Shown one piece after another: positions 6,589 to 13,265 of a stretch of 16,873 bases of DNA. The notes under the pieces were generated by a model. It did no database searches and was not told where the DNA came from. It worked only from the letters and a program-made list of their open reading frames with translations. Source of the DNA: Collinsella sp. (GTDB lineage Bacteria; Actinomycetota; Coriobacteriia; Coriobacteriales; Coriobacteriaceae). Location of the stretch: assembly GCA_019419625.1 (NCBI GenBank), contig DXZO01000018.1, forward strand, positions 47,439 to 64,311. Reading direction: 5' to 3'. Every line of letters starts with the position of its first letter. The first letter of the stretch is position 1. The position numbers and the translations under genes are program-made.

Positions 6589-7530
6589 ATGTCAGAATTC
6601 ATTAGGCCTCAGGTTCAGGTCGAAGAGATCAACGAGACGTCTGCTCGTGTCTCCGTCGAGCCGCTCGAGCGTGGCTACGGCGATACGCTGGGTAACTCCC
6701 TTCGTCGCGTTCTTCTGTCCTCGCTCGAGGGTGCCGCCGTCGAGGCTATTCAGATCGATGGTGCGCAGCACGAGTTCATGACCATCCCTAACATGGTCGA
6801 GGATGTCACCGACATCGTCCTGAATGTCAAGGGTCTTGTCTTCAGGGCTCTCGGCACGACCGACGAGGCGACCGCCACCATCTCGGTTGACGGCCCCTGC
6901 GAGGTCACCGGTGCGGACTTCTTTATTCCGTCCGAGTTTGAGCTGGTCAACCCCGAGCAGCACATCGCTACGCTCACCGAGGGTGGCCATCTCACCATGA
7001 GCATGCGCATCGGCTATGGCCGCGGCTATGTTTCTGGCGAGGCCAACAAGCGCGACAACGATCCCATCGGTGTGATCCACGTCGACTCGCTGTACTCGCC
7101 GGTTTCCCGTTGCGCCAAGCTCGTTGAGGCTTGCCGTGTCGGTCAGCACACCGACTACGACCGCCTTGTCCTCGAGATCGAGACCAACGGCTCCATCGCC
7201 CCGCGCGACGCCGTGGTCCAGGCTGCCAATATCATCAACCAGCATATGGCTGCCTTTATGAACCTTGCCGAGACCCCCGAGGTCGAGGAGGAGGCTTCGA
7301 TCTTCGCTCCCGAGGTCACCAACGACAACGCCGAGCTGGACAAGCAGATCGAGGATCTGGACCTTTCCGTCCGTTCCTACAACTGCCTTAAGCGCGCCAG
7401 CATTCACTCGGTCCGTCAACTCGTTGAGTTCTCGGAGAACGATCTGCTCAACATCCGTAACTTCGGTGTTAAGTCGATCGAGGAAGTGAAGGACAAGCTT
7501 GAGTCCATGGGCCTGAGCCTGAAGGCTTAA
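6589..7530 (+). CDS. rpoA: DNA-directed RNA polymerase alpha subunit
   Basis: The alpha dimer scaffolds assembly of RNA polymerase and its C-terminal domain contacts promoter UP elements and regulators. The 313-residue protein has the N-terminal assembly domain with LERGYGDTLGNSLRRVLLSSLEGAA (about residues 26-50), a linker rich in acidic residues (about 228-250), and the C-terminal domain. That domain contains DLSVRSYNCLKRASIHSV, with the arginine and asparagine equivalent to E. coli R265 and N268. It also has LLNIRNFGVKSIEEVKDKLESMGL, the second DNA-contacting helix-hairpin-helix. ATG at 6589 follows GGAGG (6578-6582) with a six-base spacer. It sits between rpsD and rplQ as in most bacteria. 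Confidence 0.99.
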   Translation: MSEFIRPQVQVEEINETSARVSVEPLERGYGDTLGNSLRRVLLSSLEGAAVEAIQIDGAQHEFMTIPNMVEDVTDIVLNVKGLVFRALGTTDEATATISVDGPCEVTGADFFIPSEFELVNPEQHIATLTEGGHLTMSMRIGYGRGYVSGEANKRDNDPIGVIHVDSLYSPVSRCAKLVEACRVGQHTDYDRLVLEIETNGSIAPRDAVVQAANIINQHMAAFMNLAETPEVEEEASIFAPEVTNDNAELDKQIEDLDLSVRSYNCLKRASIHSVRQLVEFSENDLLNIRNFGVKSIEEVKDKLESMGLSLKA

Positions 7531-7560
7531 TGCTTCGCATATTTGAGGAGAAACTAGACC

Positions 7561-8043
7561 ATGCGTCACAACGTTAAGAAGGGCCTGAAGCTCGGCACCG
7601 ATGCGAGCCACACCAAGGCCATGAAGAAGAGCCTTGCTAAGGCCCTCTTCGAGAACGACCGCATCAAGACCACCGAGACCCGCGCTAAGGCGCTGCGTTC
7701 GGTCGTCGATCCGATCATCACTTGGGCCAAGAAGGGCGACCTGCACTCTCGTCGTCTGGCTATCGCCAAGCTCGGCGATAAGCAGCTCGTTGCCGAGATC
7801 TTCGACAAGGCTGCTCAGGGCATGTGGCAGGACCGCAACGGCGGTTACACCCGCATCATGAAGCTCGGCCCCCGCAAGGGCGACAACGCCCCCATCGTTA
7901 TCATGGAGCTCGTCACCGAGCCTTGCACGCCTAAGGCCAAGAAGGCTGCTCCGGCCCCCAAGAAGGCCGCTGCTCCCAAGAAGGTCGAGGCTGTCGAGGA
8001 GACCGCTGCCGAGGAGGCTCCTGCTGAGGAGACCGCTGAGTAG
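7561..8043 (+). CDS. rplQ: 50S ribosomal protein L17 with an extended alanine/lysine/glutamate tail
   Basis: L17 lies near the peptide exit tunnel of the large subunit. Residues 1 to about 118 match the whole bacterial family: the MRHNVKKGLKLGTDASHTKAM start, LFENDRIKTTETRAKALR, and GGYTRIMKLGPRKGDNAP near the end. A tail of about 42 residues follows. Its first half is alanine, proline and lysine and its second half is alanine and glutamate, giving a charge switch from basic to acidic. Such tails are known in L17 of several actinobacteria, though this one is long relative to the core. ATG at 7561 follows GAGGAG with a spacer of about 10. A strong terminator stands 26 bases after the stop. Confidence 0.97.
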   Translation: MRHNVKKGLKLGTDASHTKAMKKSLAKALFENDRIKTTETRAKALRSVVDPIITWAKKGDLHSRRLAIAKLGDKQLVAEIFDKAAQGMWQDRNGGYTRIMKLGPRKGDNAPIVIMELVTEPCTPKAKKAAPAPKKAAAPKKVEAVEETAAEEAPAEETAE

Positions 8044-8069
8044 ACATTCCGTCTGCATAGGCTATATTC

Positions 8070-8100
8070 GAGGGGTACGTTCGCGTACCCCTCTTTTTTT
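8070..8100 (+). terminator. Intrinsic terminator after rplQ
   Basis: A 10-bp perfect GC-rich stem (GAGGGGTACG with CGTACCCCTC) closes a TTCG tetraloop (8080-8083) and is followed by seven T (8094-8100). This is a textbook intrinsic terminator ending the ribosomal protein cluster. truA begins 35 bases later. Confidence 0.95.
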
Positions 8101-8135
8101 GTCGCGATACCGTTGCTTGTTTGTTGGGAGCGCCC

Positions 8136-8960
8136 ATGACTGCGCCGTCTGATTTCAATTCGATTTCCGAGCTTGACGCCACGCTCGTATTTCGCGTGGC
8201 CTATGATGGCTCATCGTATAGCGGATTTGCCGAGCAGCCGGGACAGACGACGGTTGCGGGTGAGCTACGTCGAGCCATCGAGACGCTGCTTCGCCGCCCG
8301 ATCGATCTGACGTGCGCGGGGCGTACCGATGCAGGCGTGCATGCCGTGGCTCAGTACATCAGCGTGCCCGTTACGGACGCTGAGCTCGCTTGTACGCGCC
8401 GTAGGTGGCTGCGGGCCATGGATGCCCTGCTGCCCAAAGATATCGCCATAAACGAGGTCTACAAGGCCCGTAAAGGCTTTTCTGCACGTTTTGACGCGCG
8501 TTCCCGTACGTATACGTACCGTATTGCCGATCGCGATGCGCGCCCCGTGCTGTCCCGCGGCGCCGTGTGGTGGCATCGCTATCCCTTGGATGTTGAGGCT
8601 ATGTCTTCTGCCTGCCCCGCGCTGCTGGGCGAGCAGGACTTTAAAAGCTTTTGCAAGGTTGCCTCGGCCGTTGGCAAGCCCACGCATCGCTGCGTGATGC
8701 GTGCCGAATTTGGCCATGAGGTTGCGTTTGGCGAGGACATCCTGACGTTTACCATCGAGGGCAATGCGTTTCTGCATTCGATGGTCCGTACGATCGTGGG
8801 CACGCTTGTCGAGATTGGCATGCATCGCCGTGAACCCGAGTGGATGCGCGAGGTTATCGATGCTTGCGACCGTACCGCTGCGGGCCCCACGGCTCCTGCC
8901 TGCGGCCTTACGTTTATGGGCGTGGATTACGATCCCGCCGAGCTTGTCGTGCTCGACTAG
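8136..8960 (+). CDS. truA: tRNA pseudouridine(38-40) synthase TruA
   Basis: TruA isomerises uridines at positions 38-40 in the anticodon arm of many tRNAs. The 274-residue product has the family's FRVAYDGSSYSGFAEQPGQ-like start, the catalytic block AGRTDAGVHA with aspartate D65, the SARFDARSRTYTYRI segment (about residues 113-127), and NAFLHSMVRTIVGTLVEIG near residues 210-230. ATG at 8136 follows GGGAG (8126-8130) by five bases. Five codons of upstream in-frame sequence from a TTG at 8121 lack a proper ribosome binding site. A start-proximal stretch of 13 or so residues before the fold is not conserved. The gene follows rplQ, a common arrangement, but lies beyond its terminator, so a promoter between them is expected; I could not identify one. 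Confidence 0.96.
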   Translation: MTAPSDFNSISELDATLVFRVAYDGSSYSGFAEQPGQTTVAGELRRAIETLLRRPIDLTCAGRTDAGVHAVAQYISVPVTDAELACTRRRWLRAMDALLPKDIAINEVYKARKGFSARFDARSRTYTYRIADRDARPVLSRGAVWWHRYPLDVEAMSSACPALLGEQDFKSFCKVASAVGKPTHRCVMRAEFGHEVAFGEDILTFTIEGNAFLHSMVRTIVGTLVEIGMHRREPEWMREVIDACDRTAAGPTAPACGLTFMGVDYDPAELVVLD

Positions 8961-9121
8961 GGGAGGGCTCGACGTGTCGTGCGTCGACACCTGTCATCTG
9001 TGGGCTGCGCGTGTGCAACATCTGTTCTTGGCGTGCAATGCAACCGGTGTCTCATTGCTTTTATTGCCGGGGTGTACCATGAACCACGGTTTGATTCATT
9101 GCTGTCGAGAGGACGGATAAT
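8961..9121 (+). other. Gap between truA and the glycosyltransferase-like gene
   Basis: A short hairpin, GTGTCG (8974-8979) with CGACAC (8985-8990), follows truA but has no T-run. An ATG at 9079 opens a 13-codon frame ending in TAA at 9118-9120, one base before the next gene's TTG start; its ribosome binding site is poor. I see no convincing promoter hexamers. Confidence 0.4.
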
Positions 9122-10162
9122 TTGGTTCGACGTGGCTCGCATCCGCGACTTTCGGTGATCCTTGTGGTAGAAGGTTCGCCCAGCTATGCGATGCGTGCGC
9201 TCGAGAGTATCCAGAACCAAGACCTCTACGATTTGCAGATTGTCGTTGTCTGTCGCGATACTGCGCCCGGTGTGCGCCATTCGCTTCAAGTTGCTGCCGA
9301 CAGGGACATCCATATTGATTTGATTGACGTCGAGGACGCGACGCGCGGCGCGTGTCTTCGTGCCGGTTTTGCTGCCTCGCGCGGCTCTCAAATCATCGCC
9401 ATGAACGCCGATGAGTGGTTTGCTCCGCAATCCCTTTCCAAGATGGTCGATATCGCGTGCGATACTGCGGCAGACATAGTGTTCCCCACGGTGTCGCTCG
9501 ACCGCTATGATGCACATCGAGAGCGCCATTCGCGCGTCTTGGATGCTACTCATATTTCCATTGATAGCAAATCTTCGATGGTGGCCGGGCTGCCTCAGTT
9601 GATTTTGGGCGGCTTGGTTGCTCAAGTCTCTGGCGTGATGTATAGTCGTCCGCTGTTTGAGGCATGCCTTTTGTGCGACAAGGCGTTTCGCACAGTTGGG
9701 TTTATGGCATGCGCGCTCTCGCAGGCGCAGCGCGTCTCCGGACGCGGCGACGCTTGTTTCCACGCGGTGGCGCCTAAGCTTGCAGATGCCTTTGATCCCA
9801 CCATGTATGCCAAGGTATCCGATGACACCCGAGCGCTCGACGAGCTTGCGGACTCACTCTCGGAAGCAGATAGCGGTGGTCGGCTCAAGCTGGCAAGCCA
9901 AAAGTTCTACTTTGCCGGACTGGTCGCCTGCATCGAGAATTTGTGTCTGAGCCCGCATGGGGTGTCGTCAATCGAGCGTTCCGCCCGCATGCGTGATATG
10001 CTCGAGGCGCCTCGAACCCGTCAGATGGTCGCCGCGCTCAAGGATAACCATCGGGGGCTCGGTCTGTTGTTTGGGCCGATCGCTAGCGCCAAGCCCGCGC
10101 GTTGCGTGATGTGTACGCATCTGGCAGCTTTTCTTAACCGGACGGGCGCAAAAACCGCCTAA
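9122..10162 (+). CDS. Divergent family 2 glycosyltransferase-like protein
   Basis: The 346-residue product looks like a cytoplasmic GT-A fold glycosyltransferase in its first 110 residues. It has an opening strand (LSVILVVEG, 10-18), the ALESIQNQDLYDLQIVVV helix-strand pair (26-43), and a segment ending GFAASRGSQIIAMNADEWF (82-100). These match the layout of GT2 enzymes. However, the usual nucleotide-site aspartates after the fourth strand are replaced by CRDTAPG, and the metal-binding DxD-like motif reads N95-A-D97-E98. Residues 110-346 match nothing I recognise, with no transmembrane segment. The start is TTG at 9122 after GAGAGGA (9107-9113); an in-frame TGA at 9092 rules out a longer gene. 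Neighbours give no pathway. Donor and acceptor are unknown, and loss of activity is possible. Confidence 0.6.
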   Translation: MVRRGSHPRLSVILVVEGSPSYAMRALESIQNQDLYDLQIVVVCRDTAPGVRHSLQVAADRDIHIDLIDVEDATRGACLRAGFAASRGSQIIAMNADEWFAPQSLSKMVDIACDTAADIVFPTVSLDRYDAHRERHSRVLDATHISIDSKSSMVAGLPQLILGGLVAQVSGVMYSRPLFEACLLCDKAFRTVGFMACALSQAQRVSGRGDACFHAVAPKLADAFDPTMYAKVSDDTRALDELADSLSEADSGGRLKLASQKFYFAGLVACIENLCLSPHGVSSIERSARMRDMLEAPRTRQMVAALKDNHRGLGLLFGPIASAKPARCVMCTHLAAFLNRTGAKTA

Positions 10163-10170
10163 ACGGCTCA

Positions 10171-10264
10171 TTACGAAACAAACTTGCATAGAATTGTTTC
10201 GAAATGCGTTCTTATACACAAAAGCCTTCAAATAGCGTTAAACTATTCAATCACTGATTGATTG
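10171..10264 (+). promoter_or_regulatory. argR upstream region: candidate promoter and nested inverted repeats
   Basis: This AT-rich stretch holds three inverted repeats: CGAAACAA (10174-10181) with TTGTTTCG (10194-10201), whose centres are 20 bases apart; AATAG (10231-10235) with CTATT (10243-10247); and CAATCA (10248-10253) with TGATTG (10255-10260). TAGAAT (10189-10194) is a good -10 candidate lying in the spacer of the first repeat, but no well-spaced -35 accompanies it. CTATTCAAT near 10243-10251 resembles an ARG-box half-site (ATTCA core). Autoregulation by ArgR is an inference. Confidence 0.5.
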
Positions 10265-10294
10265 TCTCCGCCATCTTTTGGAGTGAGGGTTTGT

Positions 10295-10732
10295 ATGGCT
10301 AAAAAACGCAATGGGCGCCAGGATGCCATTAGAGATATTGTGCGCAATAAGGACGTCCGCACACAGCGCGTGCTGGTCGATGAGCTCCGCGCTATGGGCT
10401 TTGATTGCACGCAGGCGACTGTCTCTCGCGATATTGCCGACATGGGGCTGCGTAAGCTCCCTGAGGGCATCTATGTTCTGGCAGAGGACCTGCACCTGCA
10501 GCGTATGGTTTCCGAGCTCGTAACGGGCGTTCTACGTACTGATAATCTGGTTATGATCAAGGCTCAGCCTGGCACGGCTTCCGGCATCGCCGCCGCTGTT
10601 GATGCGGCAGAGTTGCCCGATGTGCTTGGCTCGCTTGCCGGGAACGATACGATTTTGGTTATTGCCCAGACGGCCGAGGACGGCGAGCGCCTCGAGGCGC
10701 TGATCAATAAGTTGAGCAATTCTCGCAAGTAG
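10295..10732 (+). CDS. argR: Arginine repressor ArgR
   Basis: ArgR is a hexameric, arginine-dependent DNA-binding regulator of arginine synthesis and breakdown genes. The 145-residue product has the N-terminal winged helix-turn-helix with TQATVSRDIADMGLRKL (residues 39-55) and the C-terminal oligomerisation and arginine-binding domain with PGTASGIAAAVD (92-103). The arginine-contacting GDDT motif reads G116-N117-D118-T119, with asparagine in the first acidic position. ATG at 10295 follows GAGGG (10285-10289). A longer frame from TTG at 10262 would run through the ribosome binding site and add residues unlike the family. The gene stands alone: a terminator follows and no arginine pathway gene is near, so it probably acts elsewhere in the genome. 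Confidence 0.95.
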   Translation: MAKKRNGRQDAIRDIVRNKDVRTQRVLVDELRAMGFDCTQATVSRDIADMGLRKLPEGIYVLAEDLHLQRMVSELVTGVLRTDNLVMIKAQPGTASGIAAAVDAAELPDVLGSLAGNDTILVIAQTAEDGERLEALINKLSNSRK

Positions 10733-10782
10733 GTGTGCGGGTCGTGCGCTCGGCATTGTGTGCGCTGACATAGTGGCTTGTA

Positions 10783-10818
10783 AGGGGTATCGACGTTGGT
10801 CGGTACCTCTTTTTGTTT
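10783..10818 (+). terminator. Intrinsic terminator of argR
   Basis: A 12-bp stem (10783-10794 with 10799-10810, including two G-U pairs) closes a GTTG loop (10795-10798). The tail is T-rich: five T, one G, then three T. It stands 50 bases after the argR stop and protects against transcription into the converging penicillin-binding protein gene. Confidence 0.85.
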
Positions 10819-10850
10819 GCCGGTATAAAGACCGCCCACCAGGTCGCTTC

Positions 10851-10894
10851 AAACTAAAAGGCCCCGAGCAGTTCAATAAGCTGCTCGGGGCCTT
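10851..10894 (-). terminator. Intrinsic terminator of the penicillin-binding protein gene
   Basis: A perfect 14-bp stem (10858-10871 with 10881-10894), with a core of GGCCCCGAGCAG on the + strand, closes a nine-base loop. Read on the - strand it ends in CCTTTTAGTTTG, a T-rich tail, so it mainly serves the gene starting at 13103. The + strand tail (TTGTTGG) is poorer, but the hairpin may act both ways. Confidence 0.88.
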
Positions 10895-10916
10895 GTTGGC
10901 TTTAGTCGCGTACTTC

Positions 10917-13103
10917 TTAGCCGACCGTATCGTCAGGCGTGGGCGAGGGGTCGGGAGTGGGCGTGGGCGTAGGCGTAGGCGTGCCGCCATCGCCGCCGGT
11001 CGAACCACCAGTGGAGCCGCCCGTCGAGCCACCGGTCGTACCGGTGCCGCCGGTGGTGTCGCCGCCCGTGGTCTCGGTGGTCGTGGTCGTCGTGGTGGTT
11101 TCCTCTTCCTCTTCGCCCTTGTCCTTGTCGTCGTTCTCCGACTTCTTGGTGTTGTTGGTGCCGTAGAACTTCCAGACGCTGTTGTTCTTGTAGGTGGGCG
11201 CCGTTCCGGTCACAAACTCCTCGCGCTCGGTACCGGTCAGAACGGTGTTCATAAACCGCTTAAAGACAGGCAGGTTGGTGCTGTCGCCCAGCAGGTCCGT
11301 GCCGTACTTTTGGATGGGGATCTCGCCCGCGGAATAGCCGGTCCACAGGGCGCACGCCAGCTGCGGGGTATAGCCGCAGAACCACAGGTTGGTGGTGTTG
11401 TCGGTGGTGCCCGTCTTGCCGGCATAGGGCTGGTTGACACTCAGGGCGCCGGCAGCACCCGTACCGCTGCCCTTCATGACGCCGGACAGAACATCGGTGA
11501 CCGCGGCGGCCTCGCCCTCGGTAAGCACCTGTGAGGGATTGTCGGTGTGCTGGTACAGCACCGAACCGGTACGAGAATCAATCTCGGTGATGGCGATCGG
11601 CTGGCGATAGTAGCCGCCGTTGGCAAACGTCGCGTAGGCGGCGGCCATCTCGAGTGGCGAGATCGAGCCGGTGCCGAGCGTCATGACGGGAACGTCCTCG
11701 ATGTTGGCCTTGGCGGGGTCGATGCCGAGCTTTTTGACGAGCGAGATGATCTTGCTGTTGCCGACGGCTTCCGCCACCTGGATGTAGCCGGTGTTGGAGG
11801 AGTATGCCGTCGCCTGCTTAAGCGTGATGTTGCCATAGCTCTGGTTGGCGTAATTTTGGACCTCAGTCGTGGTGCCCTTGGCCTTGAGCGGCGAGTTGCA
11901 GTTGAGGGTGACGTTGGGGTTCATGCCGTTTTGGATGGCAGTTGCCAGCGTAAAGGCCTTAAAGGTGGAGCCGACGGGACGCTTGGCCGTGGCATGGTTT
12001 ACGTGGTTCTCGTCGGCGTTGTAGTCGTAGCCGCCCACCATGCACTTGATGTAGCCGGTCTTGGGGTCGACGACGACCATGCCCATGTCCAGGCCGTCAA
12101 GCGAGAGCGTGTCGAGCTGCTCGCGGACGGCATTCTCTGCCACCTGCTGCATCGTGGGGTCGATGGTGGTCTTGACGGTCAGGCCGCCCTTAAAGAGCAC
12201 GTCGGTCGAGAACTCCTGCTCCAGCAGCTGCTTGACGTAGGAGACAAAGTAGGGCTGCGAGTAAACGTCGACGCCGCTGCCCGAGATTTCGGTCACGTTG
12301 AGGGTGATGGGCTCGGCCTGTGCGGCATCGTGCTCCTCCTGGGTGATGTGGCCCAGGCGCAGCATGTTGTCGAGAACCTTGTTGCGGCGAGACAGTGCCA
12401 GATCGGGATTGACCGTGGGGTCGTACTGCGAAGGCGAGTTGGGAAGGCCGATGAGTAGCGCGGCCTCGCTCAGGGTGAGGTCGGCGGCGCTCTTGGACAG
12501 ATAGGTCTCGGCTGCGGCCTCGATGCCGTAGGCGCCGTGGCCGTAATAGATGGTGTTGAGGTACATCATGAGGATCTCGTCTTTGGAGTACATGTCCTCC
12601 ATCTTGATGGCGATGTAGGCCTCGCGCACCTTACGCTCAATGGTCGAGTCGAATTGCTCCTCCTGCAGGATGGTGTTGCGCACAAGCTGCTGGGTGATCG
12701 TCGAGGCGCCTTCGTGTCCGCCGCCGAGGGTTGCCACCGCAGCACGCGCGATACCCCACAGGTCGATACCGCCGTGCTCGTAGAAGCGCTCGTCCTCGAC
12801 GTCAACGGTGCCCTGCAGCACGTAGGGGGAGACCTCGTCCTTGGTGATGGACTTGCGGTTTTGCGTGTAGAAGCTCGCGATCTTGTTGCCGTTGCAGTCG
12901 ACGATCTCGGTGGGCTCGCTCACCAGATACGCGTTGGCGTCGGTGTAGTCGGGCAGATCGGACAGCCAGCGGTTGACGTTGCCGACCATGCCGATGCCAA
13001 ACGCCACGCCCGCAATCAGCAGAAAGCCCAAAAACGAGAGCAGGATTATGGGCAGAGCATGCGTCTTTGAACGGCTGCGTCCCTGTCGTTGGCGAGGACC
13101 CAT
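10917..13103 (-). CDS. Class A penicillin-binding protein (glycosyltransferase/transpeptidase)
   Basis: This bifunctional enzyme polymerises lipid II into glycan strands and cross-links their peptides outside the membrane. The 728-residue product has a basic cytoplasmic start, one membrane anchor (about residues 17-40), and a GT51 domain with EDERFYEHGGID (catalytic E103), GASTITQQLVRN (132-143) and the MMYLNTIYYGHGAYGI block (179-194). The transpeptidase domain has STFK (S379 nucleophile, K382), SSN (435-437) and KTG (563-565). The last 70 or so residues are acidic, then threonine-, glycine- and proline-repeat rich. ATG at 13103 is chosen because GGAGG lies seven bases upstream; a frame open 41 codons further has no such site and would place unrelated residues before the anchor. 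It is convergent with argR and divergent from the next gene. Which of the family's paralogues it is remains unclear. Confidence 0.95.
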   Translation of the reverse strand: MGPRQRQGRSRSKTHALPIILLSFLGFLLIAGVAFGIGMVGNVNRWLSDLPDYTDANAYLVSEPTEIVDCNGNKIASFYTQNRKSITKDEVSPYVLQGTVDVEDERFYEHGGIDLWGIARAAVATLGGGHEGASTITQQLVRNTILQEEQFDSTIERKVREAYIAIKMEDMYSKDEILMMYLNTIYYGHGAYGIEAAAETYLSKSAADLTLSEAALLIGLPNSPSQYDPTVNPDLALSRRNKVLDNMLRLGHITQEEHDAAQAEPITLNVTEISGSGVDVYSQPYFVSYVKQLLEQEFSTDVLFKGGLTVKTTIDPTMQQVAENAVREQLDTLSLDGLDMGMVVVDPKTGYIKCMVGGYDYNADENHVNHATAKRPVGSTFKAFTLATAIQNGMNPNVTLNCNSPLKAKGTTTEVQNYANQSYGNITLKQATAYSSNTGYIQVAEAVGNSKIISLVKKLGIDPAKANIEDVPVMTLGTGSISPLEMAAAYATFANGGYYRQPIAITEIDSRTGSVLYQHTDNPSQVLTEGEAAAVTDVLSGVMKGSGTGAAGALSVNQPYAGKTGTTDNTTNLWFCGYTPQLACALWTGYSAGEIPIQKYGTDLLGDSTNLPVFKRFMNTVLTGTEREEFVTGTAPTYKNNSVWKFYGTNNTKKSENDDKDKGEEEEETTTTTTTTETTGGDTTGGTGTTGGSTGGSTGGSTGGDGGTPTPTPTPTPDPSPTPDDTVG
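10924..11130 (-). repeat. Low-complexity repeat tract encoding the penicillin-binding protein tail
   Basis: On the + strand, four tandem hexamers GTGGGC/GTAGGC occupy 10957-10980 and encode proline-threonine pairs. About 10990-11050 has 12-base units encoding serine-threonine-glycine-glycine repeats. Around 11070-11115 lie threonine and glutamate runs. Unit sizes are multiples of three, so copy changes would alter tail length without breaking the frame. Confidence 0.75.
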
Positions 13104-13265
13104 ATATTGACCTCCAGGTATGTCGTGCCGGACGGTGGATGTGCCGTCGGGGCAGGATGGACATAAGTTATTACACGATAAACCAAACGGGGCGCGCGAG
13201 GCCTCGTGTATGCTGGAAGACGGCATTTTTCAGAGTGAATGCATACCTTGGTAAGGAGTTTGTCG
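13104..13265. other. Intergenic region between divergent genes
   Basis: This region must hold the promoters of both the penicillin-binding protein gene (- strand) and the U32-family gene (+ strand). An AT-rich patch at 13160-13186 is the likely core. On the - strand TTGGTT (13181-13186) could be a -35 but no good -10 lies 16-18 bases beyond. A perfect 10-base palindrome, CGAGGCCTCG, lies at 13197-13206. I cannot assign promoter hexamers with confidence. Confidence 0.4.

Noticed and set aside
6592..8058. A 488-codon - strand frame opposite rpoA and rplQ
   Set aside because: It is a shadow of two highly biased essential genes, with low-complexity composition and no motif.
10758..12458. Two + strand open frames (258 and 303 codons) opposite the penicillin-binding protein gene
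   Set aside because: Both are antisense to a gene with complete catalytic motifs. The first also begins inside the argR terminator region.
13104..13226. A 41-codon N-terminal extension of the penicillin-binding protein
   Set aside because: No ribosome binding site precedes it, and GGAGG with a seven-base spacer marks ATG at 13103, which gives the usual short basic tail before the membrane anchor.
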